DNA of 64,000 nucleotides. Origin: Verrucomicrobiales bacterium. Its GTDB lineage: Bacteria > Verrucomicrobiota > Verrucomicrobiia > Limisphaerales > J093. A model generated the notes under the pieces. The model had not been told where the DNA came from. It saw only the letters and a program-made list of their open reading frames with translations, and searched no databases. Positions 36,058 through 44,870 of this stretch are shown here, in pieces; position 1 is the first letter of the stretch, and the number at the start of each line of letters is the position of its first letter. Made by a program: the position numbers and the translations under genes. The stretch is from assembly GCA_015075445.1 (NCBI GenBank), contig JABTUJ010000004.1, forward strand, positions 202,873 through 266,872, given 5' to 3'.

Positions 36058-38748
36058 CTACGTCCGACCGAAACGGTCGGCCACGATGGCCTGGGCTTCG
36101 GCCAGGGAGAGGCGGGGCAGGGTGTGGTAGACCGAGACGTAGGTCTTGCCGCGGGCGGTGTGGGCGCTGAGGCCGAAGATGTTGCCCTCGAGATGTCGGA
36201 ACACCTGGTAGGTGAGCGCGTAGATCAGACCGTCTCCCGGCTGGGTGCTCTCGAGTCGCAGGCAGTACAGGCCGGGCCGCCATTCGCCGAGCGAGATGTT
36301 TCCGCTCGGGCGCGGCAGGTCGGTGGCATCGGCTTCCCCGATGTAGCGCTGTTCGCGGATGGCGGCCTCCAGAGCGCGGGTCAGGTGGGAGCCGAGGGGT
36401 TGGCCGGTGGGGCCGACGTGGAAGAAATCCAGGGCCAGGCCGTGGCGGGCGGCCGAGAAGAGGTGGGCCTGACGCAGCGCGACCTTTTCGTGCCAGAAGG
36501 CGCCGCTCAGAGTCGCTGCGAGGCCGCGGTAGTCGTGGGCCGCCACCGCCACGATCACGCATTCGCCATCGCGCAGGACGTCGGCCCGCGGTCCGGTGTT
36601 TCCGGCCGGATCGGCGAGGCGGAGCAGATGGGAGCCGAAGCGGTTGGCATGCTGGCGGTAGACGCCGCCGAAGAACGCCTCGCCGAAATCTTTGAGGATG
36701 AGGAGCTGGTCGGGGGAATACCCCGCAGCTTCGAGCGCAGCGAACGGATCCAGGCCGGGCCGGAAGCGTCGCATCGCTTTGAGGTAGAGCTCGCGGATGT
36801 TGAACCAGCGGGCGGGTTCGCGGGCGGGGGATTCCCATTCGGCGTGGTCGGCGCGGGTGAACACGAAGAGCATGCGGAGGCTGGCCTCATCGTCGAACAG
36901 CCGCACGAAATCTCCGACGTGCTGGTCATCGTTGAGACCGGCTTCGGCCCGGGCCTTGAACGCGCGGCGATGGGTGAGGAGGAAGTGCACCAGCCGCACC
37001 GTGGCGGGGGTGAAGTCGCACTCCTCCCGGTAGGGCTGGTAGTACTGGTCGAGCGGGATTTCGGACACGCCGGTGGCGTAGCGTTCGTGGAGCGGGCGGG
37101 TGGCATCGCCGCGCACCTCCTGGTCCTCCGGAGTGAAGGGCAGGCGTTTGGTCTTGAGGGCCAGGCGCACGGCCGCGAGGTGATCGGCATCGAGCCACGC
37201 GGCTTCGACCGCGACGAGGTCCTCGAGCGGGAGTTCGTTGAGGGGGGTGCGGCCGATGGCACGTCCAAGCCGGGCGCGGCCTTCGGTGACGTAACGCTCG
37301 AGGGCGCGGAGTTTCTCGCGCTCGAGGGCGCCCCGCAACGATCGGCGTTCCGCCATGACCCGGGCGTCCAGGGAGACCTCGAACTTGGCATAGCCGGGGA
37401 AGAGCCGGTCCTCGGCGCCTTCGAACTGGGCGAGGAAGGCGAACGTATCGGCGAGGCTGCCCCGGGGTTCGTAAAACAGCGCGGACAATTCCGGCACGCG
37501 GACGAGCCAGTCGCCGGCGTTGCGGAAGGTGCGCTGGGTTTCGGCGGGATCAACGGGCACCCCGTACTTCTGCGAGGCGAGTAGCAGGGCGAGGGCGGCC
37601 CGGCTGCGCTCGCGGGGCGTCGGGCTGCCGGGGGCGGTCGCGTGGTACAGGCCGCCGGGGCCGTAGATGATGGGATTGCCGGGGCCGACGGGGCGTCCCT
37701 GTTTGAGTTCCTGCTCGATGATGCCCTTGGCGAAGCGGGCCACGCGGCGTCGTGCCGCCAGGAGGCGGGCCCGCACGTCGTTGGCATATTCGAACCGGGC
37801 CCGCTCGTCGGCCTCGGGACCGAGGAGGTCGCCGAAGGCGGTGAAGTCATCGAAGCCCAGGACGTCCTCGGCATGGTTGCCGCCGCCCAGCGGGCGATGC
37901 CGTCCCCGCTGGCGCAGGTGGATGAAGGCACGAATGCGCAACAGGAAGTTGTAAGCCGCGAGGTCCTGCGGGTCTTCGAGGGCGGCGTAGACCTCGTGGC
38001 TGTGGCGAAAGCGTTGGCCGGCGAGGGTCCAGATTCCGGCCAGGAAGACGCGCAGCCCGTCGTTCTTAATATCGAACCGGTCGAGCCGCTCGCACTCGCG
38101 CGATGCCTTTTCCCACTGGTCCCGCCAGAAGCCGCGAACATGGAGGAAGTGGAGGAACGGATCGAACGTGGTGCGGATGCGTTCGCGGAAGACGGCGGTC
38201 AGGTCGTGCGGGTCGTAGACCGGGCGCACATCGAGGAAGGCGTTGAGCTGCTTGCCTTCGAGGGTGGGCACATCATCGAGCTGGAAGGGGAGGGCCTGGC
38301 AGACGAAGCCGCAGCGTTCGACGAAGGTCTGGGCGTGCATCACCTGGCCCTGCAACGCCAGCAGGAAGGCGTTTCCCTCGAGCGCCTCCTCGAAGAGGAA
38401 GGCGAAGTCGTTGTCCGAGCAGGGGGCCATCTCGGCCCGGCCGGTGCCGCCGAGGGCCACGACGGCGAAGGGGCGGTCATAGCCGAAGGCGAGGTGTTGT
38501 TCCGCTGCCCAGTCGGCCACCAACTCCGTGTAGATGGCGGTGCGCGCGATGGCCAGGAGGCGGCCGTTGTCGAGGGCCGGCCCGCGGATCAGCGCATCGT
38601 TTTCGGCCGTCAGTCGTTCGAAGGCGGCCCGCGGCCCGATGGCGCGGAGGACGTCACGGACCGCCTGCCGGGCGTGGGCTTCGGCGGCACCCAGGCCAGG
38701 GGGGGCGGTGGGACCGGGCGAGGGGTCCGTCACGGGACCGGTTCCCAC
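36058..38748 (-). CDS. divergent GlnD-like PII uridylyltransferase homologue without HD motif
   Basis: 896 residues. The nucleotidyltransferase core is clear: VALGGTGRAEMAPCSDNDFAFLF carries GGxGRxE and the metal-binding SDxD. The next region aligns with the GlnD helical domain, but the conserved GGLRD reads DGLRVF. Where GlnD has its HD phosphohydrolase (with FHD) I find no His-Asp pair, only the late part LLTHRRAFKARAEAGL ... FVFTRADHAEW. The C-terminus has two ACT-like regions (ECVIVAVAAHDYRGLAATLSGAF; LYCLRLESTQPGDGLIYAL). GlnD uridylylates PII when glutamine is low and removes UMP when it is high; the second activity depends on the HD site. It overlaps the upstream GH172 gene by 19 bp. 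A PII gene with Tyr51 lies at 46321. Confidence 0.65.
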   Translation of the reverse strand: MGTGPVTDPSPGPTAPPGLGAAEAHARQAVRDVLRAIGPRAAFERLTAENDALIRGPALDNGRLLAIARTAIYTELVADWAAEQHLAFGYDRPFAVVALGGTGRAEMAPCSDNDFAFLFEEALEGNAFLLALQGQVMHAQTFVERCGFVCQALPFQLDDVPTLEGKQLNAFLDVRPVYDPHDLTAVFRERIRTTFDPFLHFLHVRGFWRDQWEKASRECERLDRFDIKNDGLRVFLAGIWTLAGQRFRHSHEVYAALEDPQDLAAYNFLLRIRAFIHLRQRGRHRPLGGGNHAEDVLGFDDFTAFGDLLGPEADERARFEYANDVRARLLAARRRVARFAKGIIEQELKQGRPVGPGNPIIYGPGGLYHATAPGSPTPRERSRAALALLLASQKYGVPVDPAETQRTFRNAGDWLVRVPELSALFYEPRGSLADTFAFLAQFEGAEDRLFPGYAKFEVSLDARVMAERRSLRGALEREKLRALERYVTEGRARLGRAIGRTPLNELPLEDLVAVEAAWLDADHLAAVRLALKTKRLPFTPEDQEVRGDATRPLHERYATGVSEIPLDQYYQPYREECDFTPATVRLVHFLLTHRRAFKARAEAGLNDDQHVGDFVRLFDDEASLRMLFVFTRADHAEWESPAREPARWFNIRELYLKAMRRFRPGLDPFAALEAAGYSPDQLLILKDFGEAFFGGVYRQHANRFGSHLLRLADPAGNTGPRADVLRDGECVIVAVAAHDYRGLAATLSGAFWHEKVALRQAHLFSAARHGLALDFFHVGPTGQPLGSHLTRALEAAIREQRYIGEADATDLPRPSGNISLGEWRPGLYCLRLESTQPGDGLIYALTYQVFRHLEGNIFGLSAHTARGKTYVSVYHTLPRLSLAEAQAIVADRFGRT

Positions 38749-40751
38749 CGGGCGTAATCGAGGCCGAACATGTAGCTCTTCACGGCCTGGTCGTTGGCGC
38801 CGACGAGGGTCACGGTGAGTTTGTGCTCGCCGGCGGTGAGTTCATGGATGCCCCAGGGGCGTTCGCCGGTGGGGATGACGCCGTGGTGGTAGAGGTCGAC
38901 GACGCCCAGTTCGCGGCCGTCGAGGGCCAGGCGCACGATCCCGTAGTCGACGGCCCGGGTGAGGGCGAGCAGCAGCCGGTAACGGCCCGGTTCGGCCACG
39001 GGCAGGGCGAGTTCGAGCTGGTCGCCGGGCTTGGCCTGGATCCACCAGAGGTGGGCGTCGCCGCTCCAGCGGCCCTCGAACTGGCTGAGGTCCTGCTCGT
39101 GCGGGTGGCCGCCGGTGTGGGCGAGGATCTTGAGGCGCTCGCCTTCGAGGGCGCCTTGGACCTTGTAGGTTTGCAGCTCGGCGTCATTCCAGTAGCCGGT
39201 GCGTTCGGCGAGGGGCTGGGGTGCGTAGGGGTCCATGCCGCCCGGGGCGAGGTACCAGTAGACCGTGCTGGCGTAGAGCGTGGGGCGGCTGTTGGGATAG
39301 TACTTCTCGATGGCGGCCTCGAAGGACTTCTGGAAGGGGATGGCATCGGCGATATGCCAGCGGTTCACGGCGATGTGCCCCTTGTTGTTCATCGAGATCG
39401 TCTGGTTGTGGTAGGCGTTCTCGAACAGCGTCGGGTTGCACCAGGCGTAGCCGAAGTAGTCTTCCGAGCCGGTGCCGATGGTCGAGGGGAACTTCTCGCC
39501 GTCCACCCAGAACTTCTCGTCGCCCTCGCCCCACCAGCCGCCGCGGGGGTTCCAGACATGGAGGAGGACGCCGAGGAATCGGCCCCGGCCCTCGGTCTTG
39601 AGGAGGGTCCAGTCAATGGCGCGGCGTTCCGGCGCTTCGGGCAGGAGGGCGTCCCGATGCCACTTGGCATGGAAGCGGCCGTAGCGCGAGGGGGCGTCGG
39701 CCAACGGGACGGTGACGAGCTCGAGCTGGATCGTGCGGCTTTGCGGGCCGTCGTTGACGAGCGTGAGTTCGGCGCCGTGGGCGAAGGGCATGAACCAGTG
39801 GGAATACCACCAGCCGTCCGGGGTCAAACCACTGGGCCACGAGCGGTAGGCATTGGCGCCGGCGGCGGTCCCGAAGAAGTCGGCGAAGGGGGCCCAGACG
39901 CTGGGCTCTTCCTCACCGTCGAAGCGGACCTGGAGGGTCCACTCCCGCACGGCGACGCGGTCTTCGGGAAGGAAGGGCGGATCCACCCGGGCGCGGAGCG
40001 TCTTGATCGCACGGGGGCCGGCCACACTGAACACGCAGGTGCCGCCGCCGTTGGCCGAGAGGGTGTGGCGCTTGACTTCTTCGCCGGGTGAAGGCGGCAG
40101 GACGGGACCCGGTTCAGCCAGCCGCGCGTTGGCGGCGTCGAGCGCGGCGTTTTCCTCCGCCGACAGTTGGCGGCGGAAGGTGGGGACCTGGGTGCCGGGA
40201 GGGAAGGTGCTGTAGACGAACTGGTAGTAGGCGCCCCAGTCTTTCTCGGCGACGATCTTGCAGGATTTCTGGTAGGGGATGGGGGTGTAGTTGTTCCAGC
40301 CCAAGGCCACGGTGTGAACCAGCGCACTGCGGGTGAAGGGCTCGTGTTTCCCGTCGAAGTAACCGAGGAACGGCAGGTCCACCGCCGGTTCGCTGGCGCC
40401 GTCCAGGTAGATACGGACGCGGCCCTGTTTGGGAGCGGCGGACCAGATGCGCCAGAGGCAGCCGGGGCCTTCCATCTCGGCGAAGACGAACTGGTCACCC
40501 TCCTTGCGGATGTAGCCGTCGCCGTCGCCGTTGGCATCCCAGCCGAGGTACTTGCCCGAGGCCGCGTCGTAACGGCTGGCGCGGTCGTAGCTGGACCACT
40601 GGGCGCAGGCTTCGCCGGGGAGGGGCAGGTGGGCCAGGGATTCGAGGTCGGTCAGGCGCTTGACCAGGTCCACGTAGGAGAGGGTGTCGGCGAGGGCGAC
40701 CGCCAGTCCTCCGGCGAGGGCGAGCGGGAAGAGGCACGTGTAACGTTTCAT
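38730..40751 (-). CDS. exported DUF2961 protein, glycoside hydrolase family 172
   Basis: 673 residues with signal peptide MKRYTCLFPLALAGGLAVALA. DUF2961 double jelly-roll hallmarks are present: WSSYDRAS near the N-terminus, EMEGPGCLWRIWSA, RVRIYLDGASEPAVDLPF, and GTGSEDYFGYAW with the glutamate typical of the family. A C-terminal beta-sandwich (about 560-670, PGRYRLLLALTRAVDYG) may bind carbohydrate. GH172 enzymes act on difructose anhydride, alpha-fructofuranosides or D-arabinofuranosides as hexamers or trimers; which of these applies here is not visible. It is the first gene of the pair with the GlnD-like gene (19-bp overlap), a surprising combination. Confidence 0.88.
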   Translation of the reverse strand: MKRYTCLFPLALAGGLAVALADTLSYVDLVKRLTDLESLAHLPLPGEACAQWSSYDRASRYDAASGKYLGWDANGDGDGYIRKEGDQFVFAEMEGPGCLWRIWSAAPKQGRVRIYLDGASEPAVDLPFLGYFDGKHEPFTRSALVHTVALGWNNYTPIPYQKSCKIVAEKDWGAYYQFVYSTFPPGTQVPTFRRQLSAEENAALDAANARLAEPGPVLPPSPGEEVKRHTLSANGGGTCVFSVAGPRAIKTLRARVDPPFLPEDRVAVREWTLQVRFDGEEEPSVWAPFADFFGTAAGANAYRSWPSGLTPDGWWYSHWFMPFAHGAELTLVNDGPQSRTIQLELVTVPLADAPSRYGRFHAKWHRDALLPEAPERRAIDWTLLKTEGRGRFLGVLLHVWNPRGGWWGEGDEKFWVDGEKFPSTIGTGSEDYFGYAWCNPTLFENAYHNQTISMNNKGHIAVNRWHIADAIPFQKSFEAAIEKYYPNSRPTLYASTVYWYLAPGGMDPYAPQPLAERTGYWNDAELQTYKVQGALEGERLKILAHTGGHPHEQDLSQFEGRWSGDAHLWWIQAKPGDQLELALPVAEPGRYRLLLALTRAVDYGIVRLALDGRELGVVDLYHHGVIPTGERPWGIHELTAGEHKLTVTLVGANDQAVKSYMFGLDYARWEPVP

Positions 40752-40929
40752 AGGCGATCGAGACTGAGTGTTCCGGCCGGCATCCAAGCGCAACGGGGGA
40801 GAAGTTTCAAACTCTTGGTGGCGGCTTGGCGAGCCGCTTTTTTCGCTTGCCGTCGGGCAGGGCGGGGCTACGTTGCCCACCGTTACCCAAGCTACGTACA
40901 ACCATCAACCAATCCTGTCCTGCAACACT

Positions 40930-43038
40930 ATGAAAAGCCACTGCATGCTCCGTTTCCCGCGCCGGTGGGCGGCGCGGACCCTCGGGTCGCTGGCCTTGGC
41001 GGCTGGTCTGGGGGTGGGAAGCCCCAGCGGTTGGTCCGCGGAAGTTCTGCTTGAGGAAGGCTTCAACACCGACGGCGAGGCCGCCAATCCGAAACGCTAC
41101 ACCACGACCGGTCGGGAGGTGTACGAGGTGGCCCGCCAGGTGGCCGAGTTGGGCCTGACCACCCAGAACGGTCCCATTTATTGGGCGCACAACTTCGAGG
41201 TTTCGTACGCCGGCGTGCCGGCTCCCACGGCGGCGCGGCGGGCGCTCATGGCGTGGTACCACACCATCCCGACCGAGGCCGTGACCGCGAACGCGTTGAC
41301 GCTGTTCGAGTCCACGATCAAGTGGCTGGTCAACAACAAAGCCGGCGCGACGATCTGTTTCTCGCCCGCCCCGGCTGGCACCGGGGACCAGGTCCTGTAC
41401 GACCACCTGATCCTGAAGGGCTACAACGTGATCGACGACACAGACAGCGCCTCGGATCCGCCGGTGGCCGACGCCTATGTGAAATCGTCTTCGAGCGAAT
41501 TCGGCAACCCGAGTCGCTTTGCCACCACCGCCAAGCCCGTGCTCACCTATCGGGGTCCGGACCACGACGATCTGCTCGTCAGCAGCATTGGGTCAACGGT
41601 CACCGTTCAAGTGGGTCCGGCGACGATCCGCACCCCGGCCCATCCGGCGGCGGGTGGGTTGACCGGCACGTTTGATCTGCTCGCGGCCGGCACTTCCACG
41701 ACCTTGGATCTGCTGGGGGCGGCGCTGCCGGAACAGGCGACGACGATTGCGGAGTTCACGCAGATCATCCCGGCGACGGTGGCGAACCTCGCGGATGTCG
41801 ATGCCCTGGTGGCCGGCACCAAACCCAGCGCCCAGTCTACCGGGACCGCCACGTCGGCGGACTTCGCGTTGAGTTCGGCGGGCGACTGGTTTGACGACCA
41901 TCCGTTCCCGGGAGATCCCACCGGAGCATTCGGCTTCGTCGGCAAGGGCAAGCTCACGGTGAGCCAGGCCGGGACCTACAGCTTTGCGATGGGCGTGGAT
42001 GACGGCGGGCGCCTGCGGATCGATCGGGATCGCAACGGCTTCACCGATGCCGACAATGTGATCGTCGAGAATGCCGCCGGAGCGCACCGGGCGGTGTACG
42101 GGGACGCCGCGTTCCCGAGCGCGGGGACGTACGACTTCGAGTGGACGGTGTTCAACAGCGGGGGGAGTTCGAGTGCGGAGCTTTCCGTGAGCGTCCTCCC
42201 CGGGGGCAACGTCCGGACGCCGGTGCTGTCGGGGGACTGGGACCATCTCGGCACGACCTTTGCCACGTCGCCCGTGACGCTGCAGGGGGCCATCAGCGTG
42301 ACGGTCTATGTCCCCACGGGCGCGCCAGAACAGGTCGTCACGCCGTTCCTGGTGGTGTTGAACGGGCCGAATGACACGCCGCCCGGAAGCGTGTTTGGCG
42401 GCGGGCCGTTCAACGGGTTTGAGGGGACGGGGTTTTTCGGGGCGTCGGGCATCAACAAGTGGCCGTATCCGGACGGTCAGGATTACCGCAGCCTGACGCT
42501 CCGGCCGGTGAACGTGACGGGCAAAGAGAATCTGAAGCTAACCGTCGCCCTCGCGGCCACGTTTCTGGATTTTGAGACCTCGGACTTCCTGAAGATCCTG
42601 GCCTACCCGAACGGCGCGGCGAGCCAGCCGGTGTTGGTGGCGCACTACGCGGCGCCGAACGACGCCAGCAAGTACTTCGTGGACATCCTGCACGGCAACC
42701 AGCACCAACTCGGTCTCCGGTTCCAGGATGTCACCTACGACCTGCCGGCGGGTGCGACCGAGCTCATCCTCGAGTTCCAGGCCGCGACGACGTGGTGGAA
42801 TGAGATCGTGGCGTTCGACCACGTGCGTGTGACGGCCGGCGCGACGGAGCCGCCGGTCATCACGGCGATCACGCGGGACGGGCAGGAGGTCACCCTGACG
42901 TGGACTGGGACAGGGACGGTCACCGTCCAGGGGACCGAGGCGCTGGGCGCCGTCTGGGCGGATGTCACGACCACCAGCGAGAAGACGATCAAGCTGCCGC
43001 TCACGGGATTGCAGCGCTTCTTCCGGCTCAAGCAGTAG
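40930..43038 (+). CDS. large exported protein with PA14/CBM-like domains, unknown function
   Basis: 702 residues. A signal peptide (about 1-37, ending GWSAE) precedes a region of about 300 residues with an alpha/beta look (GPIYWAHNFEVSYAG, GDQVLYDHLILKGYNVIDD, TYRGPDHDDLLVSSIGS) that may be related to GATase-like or NPCBM-type folds. Then comes a PA14-like segment (LTVSQAGTYSFAMGVDDGGRLRIDRD) and a further beta-sandwich (NVTGKENLKLTVALAATFLDFE), ending with the FnIII-like tail (LTWTGTGTVTVQ ... LQRFFRLKQ). Presumably extracellular and carbohydrate-associated. It is divergent from the GH172 gene, 178 bp apart, and convergent with glnA. Confidence 0.75.
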   Translation: MKSHCMLRFPRRWAARTLGSLALAAGLGVGSPSGWSAEVLLEEGFNTDGEAANPKRYTTTGREVYEVARQVAELGLTTQNGPIYWAHNFEVSYAGVPAPTAARRALMAWYHTIPTEAVTANALTLFESTIKWLVNNKAGATICFSPAPAGTGDQVLYDHLILKGYNVIDDTDSASDPPVADAYVKSSSSEFGNPSRFATTAKPVLTYRGPDHDDLLVSSIGSTVTVQVGPATIRTPAHPAAGGLTGTFDLLAAGTSTTLDLLGAALPEQATTIAEFTQIIPATVANLADVDALVAGTKPSAQSTGTATSADFALSSAGDWFDDHPFPGDPTGAFGFVGKGKLTVSQAGTYSFAMGVDDGGRLRIDRDRNGFTDADNVIVENAAGAHRAVYGDAAFPSAGTYDFEWTVFNSGGSSSAELSVSVLPGGNVRTPVLSGDWDHLGTTFATSPVTLQGAISVTVYVPTGAPEQVVTPFLVVLNGPNDTPPGSVFGGGPFNGFEGTGFFGASGINKWPYPDGQDYRSLTLRPVNVTGKENLKLTVALAATFLDFETSDFLKILAYPNGAASQPVLVAHYAAPNDASKYFVDILHGNQHQLGLRFQDVTYDLPAGATELILEFQAATTWWNEIVAFDHVRVTAGATEPPVITAITRDGQEVTLTWTGTGTVTVQGTEALGAVWADVTTTSEKTIKLPLTGLQRFFRLKQ

Positions 43039-43080
43039 GTCCGGCCGCGGCGTGGGGCCGGAGGTTCGGCTGCGCGCTGA

Positions 43081-43221
43081 AGGCGCCGACGTGAGGAGGC
43101 GTTGTGGGCCAGGGGCGATGCGCACTTCGCCTCCTCACGTCGGCGCCTACAGGCACATCCGGGCGATGCGCACTTCGCCTCCTCACTTCGCCTCCTCACG
43201 TCGGCGCCTACAGGCACATCC
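43081..43221. repeat. three copies of the GGCGCCGACGTGAGGAGGC repeat, two in tandem
   Basis: Forward copy AGGCGCCGACGTGAGGAGGC at 43081-43100; inverted copies GCCTCCTCACGTCGGCGCCT at 43129 and 43190. The two inverted copies sit in tandem units that both start GCGATGCGCACTTCGCCTCC and end in GGCGCCTACAGGCACATCC, the second carrying a 13-bp internal duplication. Located between two convergent genes. Same family as 14879-14971. Confidence 0.8.
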
Positions 43222-43322
43222 CGGGGAAGAACGACAACACGCGACGTGGGTGGGGGCACCCACGCCGCGTGCCGGCGTCAGCCCGGGGCGATGGCCCCTG
43301 CGTTCCTCAAACGGCCGAGGGC

Positions 43323-44717
43323 TTACACGTCGTAGTAGAGGAAGAACTCATAGGGATGCGGGCGCAGCCGGATGCCGTCCGCTTCCTTGCGTTTGGTGCT
43401 GATCCACATCTCGAGGAAGTCGCGGGAGAACACGTCGCCCTTCAGGAGGAACTCGTGGTCGCGTTCGAGGTACTCGAGGGCTTCGGGCAGGCTGCCGGGC
43501 ACCTGGGGGACTTTGGCCAGCTCGGCGGGAGCGAGCTCGTACAGGTTCTTGTCCATGGGCTCGCCTGGGTCCAGCTTGTTCAGGATCCCGTCCACGGCGG
43601 CCATCATGAGCGCGGTGTAGGCCAGGTACGGATTCGCGCTCGGGTCGGGCGGGCGGTACTCGATGCGTTTGGCCTTTGGGCTTTCGGAGAAGGTGGGGAT
43701 GCGGATGGCGGCGGACCGGTTGCGGGCGCTGTAGGCAAGGTTTACGGGCGCTTCATAACCCGGCACGAGCCGCTTGTAGCTGTTGGTGGTGGGGTTGCAG
43801 ATGGCGCAGAGGGCCTTGGCGTGTTTGAGGATGCCGCCGATGGCGTAGAGCGCCATGGGGGAGAGCCCGGCGTACTCGTTGCCGGCGAACAGGGGTTTGC
43901 CCTTCTTCCAGAGGCTCAGGTGGGTGTGCATGCCCGAGCCGTTGTCACCGAACAGGGGTTTGGGCATGAAGGTGACGGTCTTGCCGTGTTTCCGGGCGAC
44001 ATTCTTGATGATGTACTTGTAGAGCATCATCGTGTCGGCGGTCTTCACGAGGGTGTCGAAGCGGAAATCGATTTCCGCCTGGCCGGCGGTGGCGACTTCG
44101 TGGTGCTGCCGTTCGACCTTGATGCCGAGCTGTTCCATGAGGAGGACCATCTCGGTGCGGATGTCCTGCTGGGTGTCGGCGGGGGCGACCGGGAAATAGC
44201 CTTCCTTGTGGCGGATCTTGTAGCCGAGGTTAGGGGCTTCGTCCCGGCCCGTGTTCCAGACCGCCTCCTCGCTGTCGATGTGGTAGTAACAGCCGTTGCT
44301 CTTCAGGTCGAACTGGACGTTGTCGAAGATGAAGAACTCGGCTTCGGGACCGAACACGGCGGCGTCGGCCACACCCGTCGAGGCGAGGTACTTTTCGCCC
44401 TTCTGAGCCATGCCACGCGGGTCGCGGCTGTAGGCTTCCTTGGTGCCGGTTTCGGCGATGGTGCAGGTGAGGGAGAGGGTGGGGGCGGCGCAGAAGGGAT
44501 CGACGAAGGCGCTGGCGGGGTCGGGCATGGCCAGCATGTCGGAGGCTTCGATGGATTTCCAGCCGCGGATCGAGGACCCGTCGAAGCCGAGGCCTTCGGT
44601 GAAGATCTCCTCGGTGAGTTCACCGATGGGGCAGGAGAAGTGCTGCCAGGTGCCGAAGGTGTCCACGAATTTGAAGTCCACCATCTTCGCCCCGGCTTTC
44701 TTTGCCAGGTCCATCAC
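43323..44717 (-). CDS. glnA: glutamine synthetase, type I
   Basis: About 464 residues. It makes glutamine from glutamate, ammonia and ATP in a dodecamer. Motifs: [10 protein letters not shown], metal ligands in GPEAEFFIF and [33 protein letters not shown], and the adenylylation-type Tyr in DKNLYEL. As written the frame starts at GTG 44717 or ATG 44714. Just upstream, ATGAGCACCCCAAGAACGTG would read MSTPKNVMDL if the C run had one more base, which is how related proteins begin; as it stands that ATG reaches a stop after six codons. A sequencing slip or a real shift is possible. Third gene of glnB-amt-glnA. Confidence 0.95.
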   Translation of the reverse strand: MMDLAKKAGAKMVDFKFVDTFGTWQHFSCPIGELTEEIFTEGLGFDGSSIRGWKSIEASDMLAMPDPASAFVDPFCAAPTLSLTCTIAETGTKEAYSRDPRGMAQKGEKYLASTGVADAAVFGPEAEFFIFDNVQFDLKSNGCYYHIDSEEAVWNTGRDEAPNLGYKIRHKEGYFPVAPADTQQDIRTEMVLLMEQLGIKVERQHHEVATAGQAEIDFRFDTLVKTADTMMLYKYIIKNVARKHGKTVTFMPKPLFGDNGSGMHTHLSLWKKGKPLFAGNEYAGLSPMALYAIGGILKHAKALCAICNPTTNSYKRLVPGYEAPVNLAYSARNRSAAIRIPTFSESPKAKRIEYRPPDPSANPYLAYTALMMAAVDGILNKLDPGEPMDKNLYELAPAELAKVPQVPGSLPEALEYLERDHEFLLKGDVFSRDFLEMWISTKRKEADGIRLRPHPYEFFLYYDV

Positions 44718-44797
44718 GTTCTTGGGGTGCTCATGTATTTCTGTTGTGACTTGTGAGTTGTTTCGCTAGTGATTCGTCCGGTTGGACTTGAGAAGGT

Positions 44798-44819
44798 CCG
44801 GTCCGCCGTGCCGGACCGG
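44798..44819. other. hairpin between amt and glnA
   Basis: CCGGTCCG (44798-44805) and CGGACCGG (44812-44819) are perfect 8-bp arms around a 6-base loop. No T run follows in the minus direction, so it is not a standard intrinsic terminator. It may mark transcript processing or a partial stop after amt. Confidence 0.45.
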
Positions 44820-44870
44820 GGGCTGGCCTTTCCCAACCGCCCCCGGCTCCGGCTGTTCCGTCCCTCCGGC

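Noticed and set aside
36028..37584. A 518-codon plus-strand open frame, Gly/Glu-rich
   Set aside because: Antisense to the GlnD-like gene; composition typical of a shadow.
43081..43221. Possible CRISPR array
   Set aside because: The repeated units are palindromic and differently oriented, with no regular spacers and no cas genes.
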